Shown piece after piece: positions 1 to 8,292 of a DNA stretch of 64,000 nt. The stretch spans positions 62,001-126,000 of the forward strand of contig NZ_BAZF01000009.1 of assembly GCF_000813145.1 (NCBI RefSeq), given 5' to 3'. The position numbers and the translations under genes are program-made. This DNA is from Geobacter sp. OR-1 (GTDB lineage: Bacteria > Desulfobacterota > Desulfuromonadia > Geobacterales > DSM-12255). How positions within the stretch are numbered: position 1 is the stretch's first letter; every line of letters begins with the position of its first letter. The notes under the pieces were generated by a model. That model made no database searches and was not told the origin of the DNA. It saw nothing but the letters and a program-made list of their open reading frames with translations.

Positions 1-712
1 CGAGCTCCTTGAGAAGAAACGGGGTTAGTGGGTGGTCTGTTATCGCATCGGTCAGTTGTTCCACAACCAGATGGAGATCCGTCTCTTCAATCTTTGGAAA
101 TACACCGAGTATCGGGGCGCTTGCCAGAGAGCCCAGCAGGTGAGGTGCGGACAATTCGGCGTCATTCGGCTCGGCAGGGAAACTGTTGATTACAATGCCC
201 GAGACCTGGATATCCATCTGCCTTGCGCTAAAGGTTGTCAAAAGGGTGTGATTTATCGTGCCCAGATTCGGCCGGGAAACCACCAGGGCTGGAAGGTCAA
301 GGTATGTAATGAGATCGGCAATGAGAAATCCACCTGCAAGCGGCACCATCAAGCCTCCGGCACCTTCAACTATGATAAATTCGTGCCGGGATGCCAGACT
401 GTTGAACGCATCTTTTATGACGGAAAAATCGATCCGGACCCCGTCTTGAGAGGCAGCCTCGGACGGTGCAACTGGATTGCGGAGCAGGTATGGTGCGATT
501 TCCCAGGTTACATCAGGTATTCCGGCACTCCAGGCAAGCAGCTCGGCATCGTCAGAGACAAGTTTGCCGTTACAGTCTCTGCAGCCGCTGGTTACCGGTT
601 TCATCACACCTACGTCAATGCCTCGTCGCTTCAATAATCGCGCTATAGCGGCAGCGGCAACAGTCTTGCCGACACCGGTGTCGGTACCGGTTATGAAAAC
701 CCCTTTAGCCAC
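1..712 (-). CDS. bioD: Dethiobiotin synthetase BioD (3' end outside window)
   Basis: ATP-dependent dethiobiotin synthetase, the penultimate step of biotin synthesis: it closes the ureido ring of 7,8-diaminopelargonate using CO2. Translating the minus strand from a GTG at 712 gives a P-loop GTDTGVGKT near residue 9, then VMKPVTSG, then VEGAGGLMVPL in the middle; all three are typical BioD motifs. About 237 codons are in the window and no stop is reached before position 1, so the C-terminus lies outside. The GTG overlaps the last codons of bioB, indicating translational coupling in a bioB-bioD operon. The ATG-less start is supported by the P-loop immediately following it. Confidence 0.93.
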   Translation of the reverse strand, partial: MAKGVFITGTDTGVGKTVAAAAIARLLKRRGIDVGVMKPVTSGCRDCNGKLVSDDAELLAWSAGIPDVTWEIAPYLLRNPVAPSEAASQDGVRIDFSVIKDAFNSLASRHEFIIVEGAGGLMVPLAGGFLIADLITYLDLPALVVSRPNLGTINHTLLTTFSARQMDIQVSGIVINSFPAEPNDAELSAPHLLGSLASAPILGVFPKIEETDLHLVVEQLTDAITDHPLTPFLLKEL

Positions 713-1691
713 AGGTGGTAACCTCCAGTTGAAGGTCTTTCAGCATCTGCCAGTCCTGTTCCGGCTGGCGTCCGGCAGTGGTCAGGTAGTTTCCGATCAT
801 GGTGCCGCTTGCTCCGGCCAGGAATATCCAGGATTGCAGGTCGCGGAGGTTATGTTCGCGTCCCCCGCATACCGGTATCTGTCGGTCGGGTAGTATCAGG
901 CGGAAGAGGGCAATTGCCTGCAGACATTCCATAGGTGTTATATTTGATGCCCCTTCCAGACTGGTGCCGGGAATCGGGTTCAAGAAGTTGAGCGGCACGG
1001 AATCGACGGCAAGGTCACGCAGGGTAAACGCCAGCTCAATTCTTTGCGCCACGTTTTCTCCAAGCCCCAGTATCCCTCCGCAACAGACCTTCAATCCCGC
1101 TTCCTTGGCAACCTTTACGGTGGCAATATCTTCATCGTAGCTGTGGGTGGTGCATACGTTGGGGAAAAAGCTGCGTGCGGTTTCAAGATTATGATGGTAG
1201 GTCCCGGCGCCTGCATCCTTGAGTGTTTTGGCGGTTTCAAGGTCGATGATGCCGAGAGAGCATGCAGGCGTGATTCCGGTTTCTGTGCGGATCCGTCTGA
1301 TGGCCCGAATGATCCGGTCCAGTTCTTTCCCTTTGCTGATTCCGGAGCCGCTGGTCACAATACCAAAGCATTGCGACCCTTCGTCTGCCGCGCGTTTTGC
1401 CGCTGCAACTATGGCTTCTTCGTCAACGAGGGGGAATACCGGCGCATCTGTTTTATGGTGCGCTGACTGGGCACAAAACGAGCAGTTTTCAGGACAGCGT
1501 CCGGATTTGGCATTGATGATCGAGCAGAGATGGATCGAGTCGCCGAGATAATGGATTCTCACCCGTGAGGCGGCTACAAACAGTTCATAAAGATCTGAGC
1601 CTTTAAGGCCAGCGAGAGCAAGCGCCTCTTCATTGGTAATGCCGCTGCCGTTGATGATACGTTTGGATAATTCGTGTATGTTGTTGTTCAT
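705..1691 (-). CDS. bioB: Biotin synthase BioB
   Basis: Radical-SAM enzyme that inserts sulfur into dethiobiotin to make biotin. The CxxxCxxC cluster motif for the 4Fe-4S centre is C66, C70 and C73 (CPENCSFC). The downstream YHHNLETA and NFLNPIPGT segments are characteristic of BioB. Length 328 aa is normal for the family. The start is the ATG at 1691; the next upstream ATG is out of frame. No good Shine-Dalgarno is visible before it, and the best promoter would put the transcript start only a few bases upstream. The stop overlaps the GTG of bioD. Regulation by BirA is expected from the palindrome at 1722-1753. Confidence 0.96.
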   Translation of the reverse strand: MNNNIHELSKRIINGSGITNEEALALAGLKGSDLYELFVAASRVRIHYLGDSIHLCSIINAKSGRCPENCSFCAQSAHHKTDAPVFPLVDEEAIVAAAKRAADEGSQCFGIVTSGSGISKGKELDRIIRAIRRIRTETGITPACSLGIIDLETAKTLKDAGAGTYHHNLETARSFFPNVCTTHSYDEDIATVKVAKEAGLKVCCGGILGLGENVAQRIELAFTLRDLAVDSVPLNFLNPIPGTSLEGASNITPMECLQAIALFRLILPDRQIPVCGGREHNLRDLQSWIFLAGASGTMIGNYLTTAGRQPEQDWQMLKDLQLEVTTCG

Positions 1692-1700
1692 GTTGAGGTA

Positions 1701-1728
1701 ACTATCATGTTGTGCAAATGCTTGTCAA
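1701..1728 (-). promoter_or_regulatory. Candidate sigma-70 promoter of bioBD
   Basis: On the minus strand a perfect -35 TTGACA (1728-1723) is followed after 16 bases by GATAGT (1706-1701, 4 of 6 consensus). The -35 lies inside the start-proximal half of the BirA-type palindrome, so bound repressor would block RNA polymerase. The predicted start of transcription is only about 3 bases before the bioB ATG, which would make the mRNA nearly leaderless; another promoter is therefore possible. Confidence 0.5.
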
Positions 1729-1753
1729 CCTGAATTGCTTCTGTGGTTGACAA
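1722..1753. promoter_or_regulatory. BirA-type biotin operator
   Basis: Perfect inverted repeat TTGTCAACC - 14 bases - GGTTGACAA, directly upstream of bioB. The known BirA operator in many bacteria is TTGTAAACC-N14/15-GGTTTACAA. Here the half-sites differ from it at one symmetric base and the 14-base spacer is exact. Binding of the biotinyl-AMP complex of BirA would repress bioBD. The divergent rimP promoter is about 55 bases away and probably independent. Confidence 0.82.
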
Positions 1754-1807
1754 ATGACATTAATCAATTTCATTGAACCTAAACCAAAAGAATCTCCTAA
1801 AAAATGC

Positions 1808-1836
1808 TTGCTATTTTGGTATATGGATGCTAAATA
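1808..1836 (+). promoter_or_regulatory. Candidate sigma-70 promoter of the rimP-nusA-infB operon
   Basis: TTGCTA (1808-1813), 17-base spacer, TAAATA (1831-1836). The match is moderate, but the position is sensible: about 70 bases upstream of rimP, with the hairpin at 1862-1893 inside the predicted leader. Confidence 0.4.
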
Positions 1837-1861
1837 TTACGCACAATTCATGTTCACTACT

Positions 1862-1893
1862 AAAAAGTGAGCTCTTACGGCTCACTTTTTTTT
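1862..1893 (+). terminator. Intrinsic-terminator-like hairpin in the rimP leader
   Basis: An 11-bp perfect stem (AAAAAGTGAGC at 1862-1872 and its complement at 1880-1890) with a 7-base loop runs into eight T residues (1886-1893), 13 bases before the rimP ATG. It has the form of a rho-independent terminator. It may act as an attenuator of the operon or terminate transcripts entering from upstream. Confidence 0.75.
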
Positions 1894-1905
1894 GGTAAAT
1901 TTTAT

Positions 1906-2385
1906 ATGTCACAGGATTCAGTTTTAGTAAAAGTTACAAGCCTTGCCGAGAGTTTGGCTGCTTCCCTTGGTTTGGAATTGGTGGATGTTGAGTATCAGCG
2001 CGCCGGCAGGACCATGGTCTTGAGGCTTTTTATCGACAAGGACGGCGGGGTGACTCTTGATGACTGTGCTGATTTCAGTCACGAATTCTCCCAGCTTCTG
2101 GACGTGGAAGACTTTATCCGCGAGCATTACACCCTGGAAGTTTCTTCGCCTGGGCTTGATAGGCCTATAAAGCGCGAACAGGACTATGTCCGCTATTCTG
2201 GCAGGCTGGTAAAGCTTAGAACCTTTGAGCTGCTACCGGATTCTGCAGGGAACAAGCGCAAGACTTTTTTGGGTACCTTGATCGGGATTGAGAATGGTAT
2301 CGTTCGGATTCAGCTCAAAGAAGGACAGCTGGCTGATATTCCATTAAATATAATTGCTAAGGCAAATCTGGAATTCGAGTTCTAA
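1906..2385 (+). CDS. rimP: Ribosome maturation factor RimP
   Basis: Assists maturation of the 30S ribosomal subunit. The sequence has the RimP N-domain (LGLELVDVEYQRAG), the LRLFIDKDGGVTLDDC segment and EVSSPGLDRPI, the signature of the family, then the C-terminal SH3-like domain ending in FEF. I chose the ATG at 1906 (159 aa): an upstream in-frame start at 1867 would lie within the terminator hairpin and adds non-homologous residues. First gene of the rimP-nusA-ylxR-infB-rbfA operon, with nusA 49 bases downstream. Confidence 0.95.
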   Translation: MSQDSVLVKVTSLAESLAASLGLELVDVEYQRAGRTMVLRLFIDKDGGVTLDDCADFSHEFSQLLDVEDFIREHYTLEVSSPGLDRPIKREQDYVRYSGRLVKLRTFELLPDSAGNKRKTFLGTLIGIENGIVRIQLKEGQLADIPLNIIAKANLEFEF

Positions 2386-2434
2386 CTAGTAATTTATCCG
2401 GCGCATCTTTGACTATTGCCAAGGAGAAACTTCA

Positions 2435-3589
2435 GTGGAAACAAATTTTAATCTAAAACACACCATCGATCAGATCGTCAAGGAAAAGGCGATTGACAGG
2501 CAGGTGATCCTTGAGGCATTGGAACAGGCCGTTCTTACTGCCGCTAACAAGAAGTATCGCAATACGCGTGATCTTGAGGCCCACTACAATCCTGATCTTG
2601 GCGAGGTGGAACTGTTCGAGTTCGTCACGGTCGTTGAAGAGGTGCAGGACTCCTATAAGGAGATCACTCTGGATGAGGCCCGAGAAGAAGACCCTGAGGT
2701 CGAGATAGGCGATTCGATCGGGATGAAACTTCCGTCAAGCGAGTTTTCCCGTATAGCCGCCCAGACCGCAAAACAGGTGATAATTCAGAAGGTTCGTGAG
2801 GCAGAACGAGAGACGATATTCAACGAATTCAAGGATCGGGTTGGCGAAGTTGTCAACGGACTGGTGCGCCGGTACGAGAAGGGAGACCTTATTATTGACC
2901 TGGGTCGGGCCGAGGCGATACTGTCGAATAAGGAATTGGCGCCTCGTGAGGTTTACCGGCAGGGCGATCGCGTCAAGGCGTTGATAACTGATATCCGGAT
3001 GACAACCAAAGGCCCGCAGATAATTCTTTCGAGGACTCACCCCGGCATGCTGGTTAAGCTGTTCGAGGCTGAAGTTCCCGAGATTGCCGAAGGGATCGTT
3101 GAGATCATGGGGGTTGTCCGGGAGCCTGGCAGCAGGGCAAAGATCGCGGTCTACTCTCACGATTCCGATGTTGATCCTGTTGGCGCCTGCGTTGGCATGA
3201 GGGGAAGCAGGGTTCAGAATGTGGTTTCCGAACTTAGAGGGGAAAAGATCGACATAATCCCCTGGTCCGAAGATATTGCCCGATTTGCGTGCAATGCGCT
3301 TTCGCCGGCTCAAGTTACGAAAGTTTTCATCGATGAAGAGAACCGTGCCATGGAGATTGTCGTTGCCGATGATCAGCTGTCTCTGGCCATTGGAAAGCGG
3401 GGACAGAACGTTCGTCTGGCTGCCAAACTGACCGGATGGCGGATCGACATGAAGAGCGAAACGCGTCAGGCAGAAGGTGAACTGCTCGAGTTTGCCTCAT
3501 ATGACGGGACGTTGATCGAAAGTGTGAATTCGGATTCCGAGGCATCGTCAGATGAAGTCGCGGCACCTTCCGAAGTTGAGGTTCAATAG
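2435..3589 (+). CDS. nusA: Transcription termination/antitermination factor NusA
   Basis: RNA-polymerase-binding factor controlling pausing, termination and antitermination. The order seen is: N-terminal polymerase-binding domain (1-125), S1 domain (about 137-200), KH1 (GACVGMRGSRV near 250) and KH2 (AIGKRGQNVRLAAKLTGW near 318), with a short acidic tail. At 384 aa it lacks the C-terminal acidic repeats of the 495-residue E. coli protein, as in many bacteria. The start is GTG at 2435, set by AAGGAG at 2421. It sits between rimP and ylxR as in most bacteria. In E. coli, NusA feeds back on this operon, which is relevant to the rimP leader hairpin. Confidence 0.97.
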   Translation: METNFNLKHTIDQIVKEKAIDRQVILEALEQAVLTAANKKYRNTRDLEAHYNPDLGEVELFEFVTVVEEVQDSYKEITLDEAREEDPEVEIGDSIGMKLPSSEFSRIAAQTAKQVIIQKVREAERETIFNEFKDRVGEVVNGLVRRYEKGDLIIDLGRAEAILSNKELAPREVYRQGDRVKALITDIRMTTKGPQIILSRTHPGMLVKLFEAEVPEIAEGIVEIMGVVREPGSRAKIAVYSHDSDVDPVGACVGMRGSRVQNVVSELRGEKIDIIPWSEDIARFACNALSPAQVTKVFIDEENRAMEIVVADDQLSLAIGKRGQNVRLAAKLTGWRIDMKSETRQAEGELLEFASYDGTLIESVNSDSEASSDEVAAPSEVEVQ

Positions 3590-3594
3590 AGGAA

Positions 3595-4191
3595 ATGGCC
3601 AAAAACAGCCCGGAGCGCAGTTGCCTTGGATGTCGCGATGTAAAGGCTAAACAGGATCTGCTTCGCTTTGTAATGGCCCCTGATGGTTGTCTGGTTCTGG
3701 ATATTCTTTCAAAATTGCCTGGGCGGGGTGCATATACCTGCTTGAAGCGGAGTTGTCTCGAAGCAGCTCTGAAAAGAAATCAGTTTTCACGAGTATTCAA
3801 GACTCCGGTCATTGTATCAGACAGGCATGTTTTTGCTGAGAATGTTGTTGAAAGGCTTAAAGACAGGGTTGCCTCTTATATAGCTCTTGCCAACAAGGCC
3901 GGTAAGGTGATATCCGGCAGTGACATGGTTGTTGAAGCAGTAAAGAGAAAGAATGTCGGGCTGGTAATAATTGCCGATGACGTATCAAATGAAATCGGGC
4001 ATAAAATCGAACATATTGCTGTAAGAGAATCGATACCGTGTTACCGCGCATTGAGCCGGGACATGTTCGGAGCTTTGCTTGGAAAAGGGCTTCGTAGCGC
4101 AGTTGCTGTGCAGAACGGTGATTTTGTGGCGGTTGTGATAAAAGAGATTGATCGCTTCAGGAATTTCTCTGAGGAAGGGGCGCATGAATGA
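3595..4191 (+). CDS. YlxR (DUF448) - L7Ae/YlxQ fusion protein
   Basis: The N-terminal about 85 residues are a YlxR/DUF448 domain with C10-x2-C13 and the GRGAYTC segment. The remaining about 110 residues are an L7Ae/L30e-like RNA-binding domain ([21 protein letters not shown]...). In Firmicutes these are two separate genes, ylxR and ylxQ, in the same nusA-infB interval; here they are one 198-aa protein. YlxR has been described as a nucleoid-associated or RNase P-interacting regulator and YlxQ as a K-turn RNA binder; the role of the fusion is not established. The ATGA overlap with infB shows translational coupling. Confidence 0.9.
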   Translation: MAKNSPERSCLGCRDVKAKQDLLRFVMAPDGCLVLDILSKLPGRGAYTCLKRSCLEAALKRNQFSRVFKTPVIVSDRHVFAENVVERLKDRVASYIALANKAGKVISGSDMVVEAVKRKNVGLVIIADDVSNEIGHKIEHIAVRESIPCYRALSRDMFGALLGKGLRSAVAVQNGDFVAVVIKEIDRFRNFSEEGAHE

Positions 4192-6851
4192 GCAAAGTCC
4201 GCGTATATGAATTGGCCCAGAAAATGGGCATCGACAATAAGGAGCTTATGACAAGGCTTAAAGCTGCCGGGGTCGAGGTTAAGAACCATATGGCCATGAT
4301 TGATGAGGCGGATGCAAAGAGGTTGGAATCCCCTGCGCCCAAGGGTTCAATGCCAGCCCGCGAAGTATCCAAGGAAGAAGTAAGGGTCACTAGTACGGTC
4401 ATCCGCAGAAGAGCGAAGATTGTTGAGCAGGCTGAAGAGCCGCCAACGCCTGCTCCTGAACCTGTTTCGGAACCTGTAAAGGCAGAGATCGTCAAACCGG
4501 CACCGGTTGCAGAAGAGCCTCAACAGGAGGCCCCGATAACCGTTGAGCCTGTTAAGACTGAAGAGCCGGTAGAGACCATTCAGCCTGAGCCGCCTAAGCC
4601 TCCGAAGGTTGAGCCGGTGCTAGTAAAGGAACCTCCCCCGGTCCAGAAAGCTACGGCAAACCGTGCCGTTATCCTCGGTAGGGTGGAGATCCCCGGAGTC
4701 CGTACCAAGGAGGCGCCGACCGACCGGCGCGACTCTCAACGACCTTCCGCAAGGCCGCAGGATAGAACTTCTCAACAACGTCCTGCCGAGCGCCCGGTAT
4801 CTCAACGTGAAAAGCCGGCAACCGACGCTGCTCAGCCAACCACTGCAGTTGCCGACGACCGCAAGGCCAAGAAACGTATCGAAGTCGATATGGCAACTCC
4901 TCCAGCCGGAGATCGCGGCAAACCGGGTTCGCCCAAGAAGGGCGTGGACCGTAAAAAAGAGGTATTACGCAAGGCCGACCTTGCTGAAAAGCGCGAACGG
5001 ATTTTCGAGCCCGGGCCCAAGTCCGGCAAGGGTAAGAAAAAGAACAAGGAACAACGGGCACCTGAAGGTCGCAAGACTGAAATTACAACGCCCAAGGCGA
5101 TTAAGAGGATCATCCGGATTTCCGAATCGATCACCGTTGGCGAGCTTGCCAAGAGGATGGGAGTTAAGGCTACCGATCTCATCAGGGTTCTGATGAAGCA
5201 AGGAATGATGGTAACTATCAATCATCCTCTTGATGTCGATACTGCAGCCATTCTTTCCGCGGATTTCGGTTATGAGATTGAAAACGTGGCGATAGACCTT
5301 GAGGAGATTGTCGAAGCCGTTCCGGATGCGCCGGAGTCCCTTGAGATGCGTCCGCCGGTTGTTACCATTATGGGGCATGTCGATCACGGCAAGACCTCTC
5401 TTCTCGACGCTATCCGGGAAGCCAACGTTATCGCCGGCGAAGCAGGCGGGATTACCCAGCATATCGGTGCTTACGATGTCGAATTGAACGGCAGGAAGAT
5501 CACCTTCCTTGATACTCCTGGTCATGAAGCGTTTACTGCCATGCGTGCCAGAGGAGCAAAAGTTACCGACATCGTTATTCTTGTGGTAGCAGCCGATGAT
5601 GGTGTCATGCCCCAGACTCGCGAGGCAATTAACCATTCGAAAGCCGCCGGTGTCCCTATCATCGTTGCCATCAACAAGATCGACAAACCTGATGCTAAGC
5701 CTGACCGCGTCAAGCAGGAGCTTACCGAGTTCGGCCTGCAGTCCTCCGATTGGGGTGGCGACACCACCATGGTTGAGGTTTCTGCCAAAAAACGGCTGAA
5801 CCTGGGAGAACTGCTTGAAATGATTCTTCTGCAGGCAGATGTCATGGAGTTGAAGGCCAATCCGAATAAGCAGGCCAAAGGTACCATTGTTGAGGCCAAA
5901 CTGGACAAGGGTCGTGGACCGGTTGCGACAGTCCTTGTGCAGGAAGGAACCCTGAAGATGGGTGACTACTGCGTAGTCGGGATCCATTCCGGCCGCGTCA
6001 GGGCAATGCAGAATGACCGTGGGGAAAAGGTTCTTGAAGCCGGCCCGGCGATGCCTGTTGAGGTGATCGGACTTTCCGGCGTGCCTGATGCCGGCGACGT
6101 TTTCGTGGCCATGAAGGATGAAAAACAGGCCAAGGAAATCGCCACGCTGCGGCAGATCAAGCAGCGGGAGATGGAACTTGCCAAGCATAGCAAGCTTTCC
6201 TTGGATGACCTTTACAAGAAGATCCAGAGCGGCGAGGTCAAAGACCTCAACGTTATCGTCAAGGGCGATGTTCAGGGCTCTGTGGAAGCTGTCGGCGAGT
6301 CACTCCGCAAGCTGTCTACTGATGCGGTGCGCCTCAATGTCATTCATTCCGCAGTTGGTGCGGTAACGGAATCCGATGTAAACCTTGCCACTGCCTCAAA
6401 TGCCATTATAATTGGTTTCAGTGTCAGGCCGGAGGTCAAGGCCCAGGGTATGGCCGAGAAGGAAGGGGTCGATATCCGTCTCTACAATGTTATCTACGAT
6501 GCTGTAGAAGACGTGAAAAAAGCCATGGAAGGCCTTTTGGAGCCTACTTTCAAAGAGAAGTATCTTGGCCGGGCTGAGGTACGTGAAGTATTCTCCGTTC
6601 CCAAGATTGGCAATGTCGCCGGTAGTTACATTCAGGATGGCAAGGTTGTCCGGAATGCGCAAGTTCGCTTGCTGCGTGATAACGTCGTGATTTATACCGG
6701 CAAGATGTCGAGCCTTCGCCGCTTCAAGGACGATGTCAAGGAAGTTGCGACCGGTTATGAATGCGGTATCGGTCTCGAAAACTATAACGATATCAAGCAG
6801 GGTGATATAATCGAGGCATTTGAAATGGAAAAAGTCGCCGCCACATTATAG
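4188..6851 (+). CDS. infB: Translation initiation factor IF-2
   Basis: GTPase that positions initiator fMet-tRNA on the ribosome. It has an N-terminal IF2_N motif ([20 protein letters not shown]), a long Pro/Glu/Lys-rich linker (about 60-300), a second IF2_N-like segment, then the G domain with GHVDHGKT near residue 396, DTPGHEAF and NKID. Domains II-IV follow. Length 887 aa is within the usual range. The ATG overlaps the stop of the YlxR-L7Ae gene. A palindromic repeat element begins at the last base of the stop codon. Confidence 0.98.
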   Translation: MSKVRVYELAQKMGIDNKELMTRLKAAGVEVKNHMAMIDEADAKRLESPAPKGSMPAREVSKEEVRVTSTVIRRRAKIVEQAEEPPTPAPEPVSEPVKAEIVKPAPVAEEPQQEAPITVEPVKTEEPVETIQPEPPKPPKVEPVLVKEPPPVQKATANRAVILGRVEIPGVRTKEAPTDRRDSQRPSARPQDRTSQQRPAERPVSQREKPATDAAQPTTAVADDRKAKKRIEVDMATPPAGDRGKPGSPKKGVDRKKEVLRKADLAEKRERIFEPGPKSGKGKKKNKEQRAPEGRKTEITTPKAIKRIIRISESITVGELAKRMGVKATDLIRVLMKQGMMVTINHPLDVDTAAILSADFGYEIENVAIDLEEIVEAVPDAPESLEMRPPVVTIMGHVDHGKTSLLDAIREANVIAGEAGGITQHIGAYDVELNGRKITFLDTPGHEAFTAMRARGAKVTDIVILVVAADDGVMPQTREAINHSKAAGVPIIVAINKIDKPDAKPDRVKQELTEFGLQSSDWGGDTTMVEVSAKKRLNLGELLEMILLQADVMELKANPNKQAKGTIVEAKLDKGRGPVATVLVQEGTLKMGDYCVVGIHSGRVRAMQNDRGEKVLEAGPAMPVEVIGLSGVPDAGDVFVAMKDEKQAKEIATLRQIKQREMELAKHSKLSLDDLYKKIQSGEVKDLNVIVKGDVQGSVEAVGESLRKLSTDAVRLNVIHSAVGAVTESDVNLATASNAIIIGFSVRPEVKAQGMAEKEGVDIRLYNVIYDAVEDVKKAMEGLLEPTFKEKYLGRAEVREVFSVPKIGNVAGSYIQDGKVVRNAQVRLLRDNVVIYTGKMSSLRRFKDDVKEVATGYECGIGLENYNDIKQGDIIEAFEMEKVAATL

Positions 6852-6968
6852 GGACGCGACTTTTCCGCAATCTCTGCGTTGATCGTCGGGATTCCTTGTG
6901 CGGCGTAGCGCTGCTACGCCTCCGCGTCACCCCTCGATCGCCTTGACCTTGCGAAAAATTCACGTCCC
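6851..6968. repeat. 118-base imperfect palindrome (REP/MITE-like element)
   Basis: The outer arms GGGACGCGACTTTTCCGCAA (6851-6870) and its near-complement at 6949-6968 pair at about 16 of 20 positions. The centre is a perfect 8-bp stem with a 3-base loop (GGCGTAGC-GCT-GCTACGCC, 6902-6920). The intermediate parts pair imperfectly, so the whole unit folds into one long hairpin. It has no T-run and no coding potential. It fills the infB-rbfA gap and could be a dispersed extragenic palindrome or a transposase-less element; copy number cannot be judged here because no second copy is in the window. Confidence 0.7.
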
Positions 6969-6995
6969 TTTGACAAATTGCATCAAAAAGGGATT

Positions 6996-7361
6996 ATGTA
7001 CAAAAGATCAGAAAAAGTTGGGGAGGCGGTACACGAGATTGTCACAGGGCTTCTGATTAAGGGGCTTAAAGATCCACGTATCGGTTTTGTTACGGTCACC
7101 GGTGTGAAGGTGACTGATGATATGCATTATGCAACGATCTACTTTACAGTCATCGGTGATGATGAGGCGAAGAAAGGGACCGAAGCAGGCCTGAACAGTG
7201 CCCGCGGATTCATTCGCCGCGAAATGGGGAAGAAGCTTCATATGCGCTATGTCCCCGAAATAATCTTCCGATACGATACTTCTTTTGATACCGGCAGCCG
7301 GATAGATGAACTATTGCGAGAGATAAAAACGCATGAGCACCACGATTCAGAAGATCAATGA
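6996..7361 (+). CDS. rbfA: 30S ribosome-binding factor RbfA
   Basis: Cold-shock ribosome-assembly factor that binds 16S rRNA during late 30S maturation. The 121-aa protein has the RbfA core (RSEKVGEAVHEIVTGLL, KDPRIGFVTVTGVKVTDDMHYATIYFTV, RIDELL). I chose ATG at 6996, preceded by AAAAAGGGA, rather than the in-frame TTG at 6978. Its 3' end overlaps the next gene by 29 bases. Confidence 0.95.
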   Translation: MYKRSEKVGEAVHEIVTGLLIKGLKDPRIGFVTVTGVKVTDDMHYATIYFTVIGDDEAKKGTEAGLNSARGFIRREMGKKLHMRYVPEIIFRYDTSFDTGSRIDELLREIKTHEHHDSEDQ

Positions 7362-8292
7362 AACGATAGCTACCGCTAACACGTTTCTCATTACCACTCA
7401 TGAGAGCCCGGATGGCGATGCAGTAGGGTCGAGCCTTGCGTTGGCGTCCTATCTCAAATCAATCGGCAAGGACGTCACCATTCACTTCTGTGATCCGGTT
7501 CCTGATCTTTATAGGTTTCTGCCATTGGCTGAGGCGGTATCGCAGACGATACCCGACAAGCATTATGACATCTGTTTTGTGCTTGACGTCGGTGAATTCG
7601 GTAGGGCTGGCAAGGCAGTTGTCACGTGTCCGAATATCGGCGCTTTTATCAATATCGACCATCATCTTTCCTGTGACGAATTTGGACTTATTAACCTGAT
7701 TGATTCAAATGCGTGTGCCACTGGTGCGCTTATCTACCGGATAATCAAGGCCGCTGGTCATTCCATAACCAATGAGATAGCCCAAAGCATATATACTGCA
7801 GTTATAACCGACACTGGATCGTTCCGATATTCGAATTCGAATCCTGAGGCTTTTGTAATTGCAGGCGAAATGATCGCATGCGGTGTAAATGCATGGAATA
7901 TAGCCGAAAAGCTGTACGAAAGTCAGCCTCGAAAACGGCTTGAACTTCTTGCCCAGGTTCTGCCGACACTGACTTTTTCACCAAAAGGTGACGTGGCCTC
8001 CGTAACTGTCACCATGGATATGTACGAAAAGACCGGTACTGGACCGGAATTGACCGACGGATTTATTAATTACCCGCGATCCATCAATGGGGTTGAGGTT
8101 GCGCTCCTTTTCCGTGAACTGAAGCCAGGTTCATGGAAGATCGGCTTCCGTTCCAAAGGGAAGGTGGATGTAGCGAGCCTTTCCGCCGCTTTTGGCGGAG
8201 GTGGACATCATAACGCTGCCGGCTGCAATATGGATGGCACCTTCACTGAAGTCAGAGATCGTCTTTTTTCCCACCTGGATAAAGTTCTGTGA
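7333..8292 (+). CDS. nrnA: DHH/DHHA1 phosphoesterase, NrnA-like
   Basis: Bifunctional oligoribonuclease / pAp phosphatase family. Motifs visible: ESPDGDAVGS (metal ligands), DVGEFGR, IDHH (the DHH triplet) and the C-terminal DHHA1 signature GGGGHHNAAG. Length 319 aa is normal. NrnA-type enzymes degrade nano-RNAs and dephosphorylate 3'-phosphoadenosine 5'-phosphate. Its position between rbfA and truB is conserved in many Gram-positive and delta-lineage genomes. The stop overlaps the GTG of truB. Confidence 0.92.
   Translation: MSTTIQKINETIATANTFLITTHESPDGDAVGSSLALASYLKSIGKDVTIHFCDPVPDLYRFLPLAEAVSQTIPDKHYDICFVLDVGEFGRAGKAVVTCPNIGAFINIDHHLSCDEFGLINLIDSNACATGALIYRIIKAAGHSITNEIAQSIYTAVITDTGSFRYSNSNPEAFVIAGEMIACGVNAWNIAEKLYESQPRKRLELLAQVLPTLTFSPKGDVASVTVTMDMYEKTGTGPELTDGFINYPRSINGVEVALLFRELKPGSWKIGFRSKGKVDVASLSAAFGGGGHHNAAGCNMDGTFTEVRDRLFSHLDKVL

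Noticed and set aside
32-637. Open frame of 201 codons on the plus strand
   Set aside because: It lies antisense to bioD, whose P-loop and other motifs are clear on the minus strand.
1692-1866. tRNA gene upstream of rimP, as metY in E. coli
   Set aside because: No cloverleaf or T-arm sequence found; the interval holds only the BirA site, promoters and a terminator-like hairpin.
4965-6188. 407-codon frame antisense to infB
   Set aside because: Shadow of a strongly biased coding sequence; no protein family features, and infB is unambiguous.
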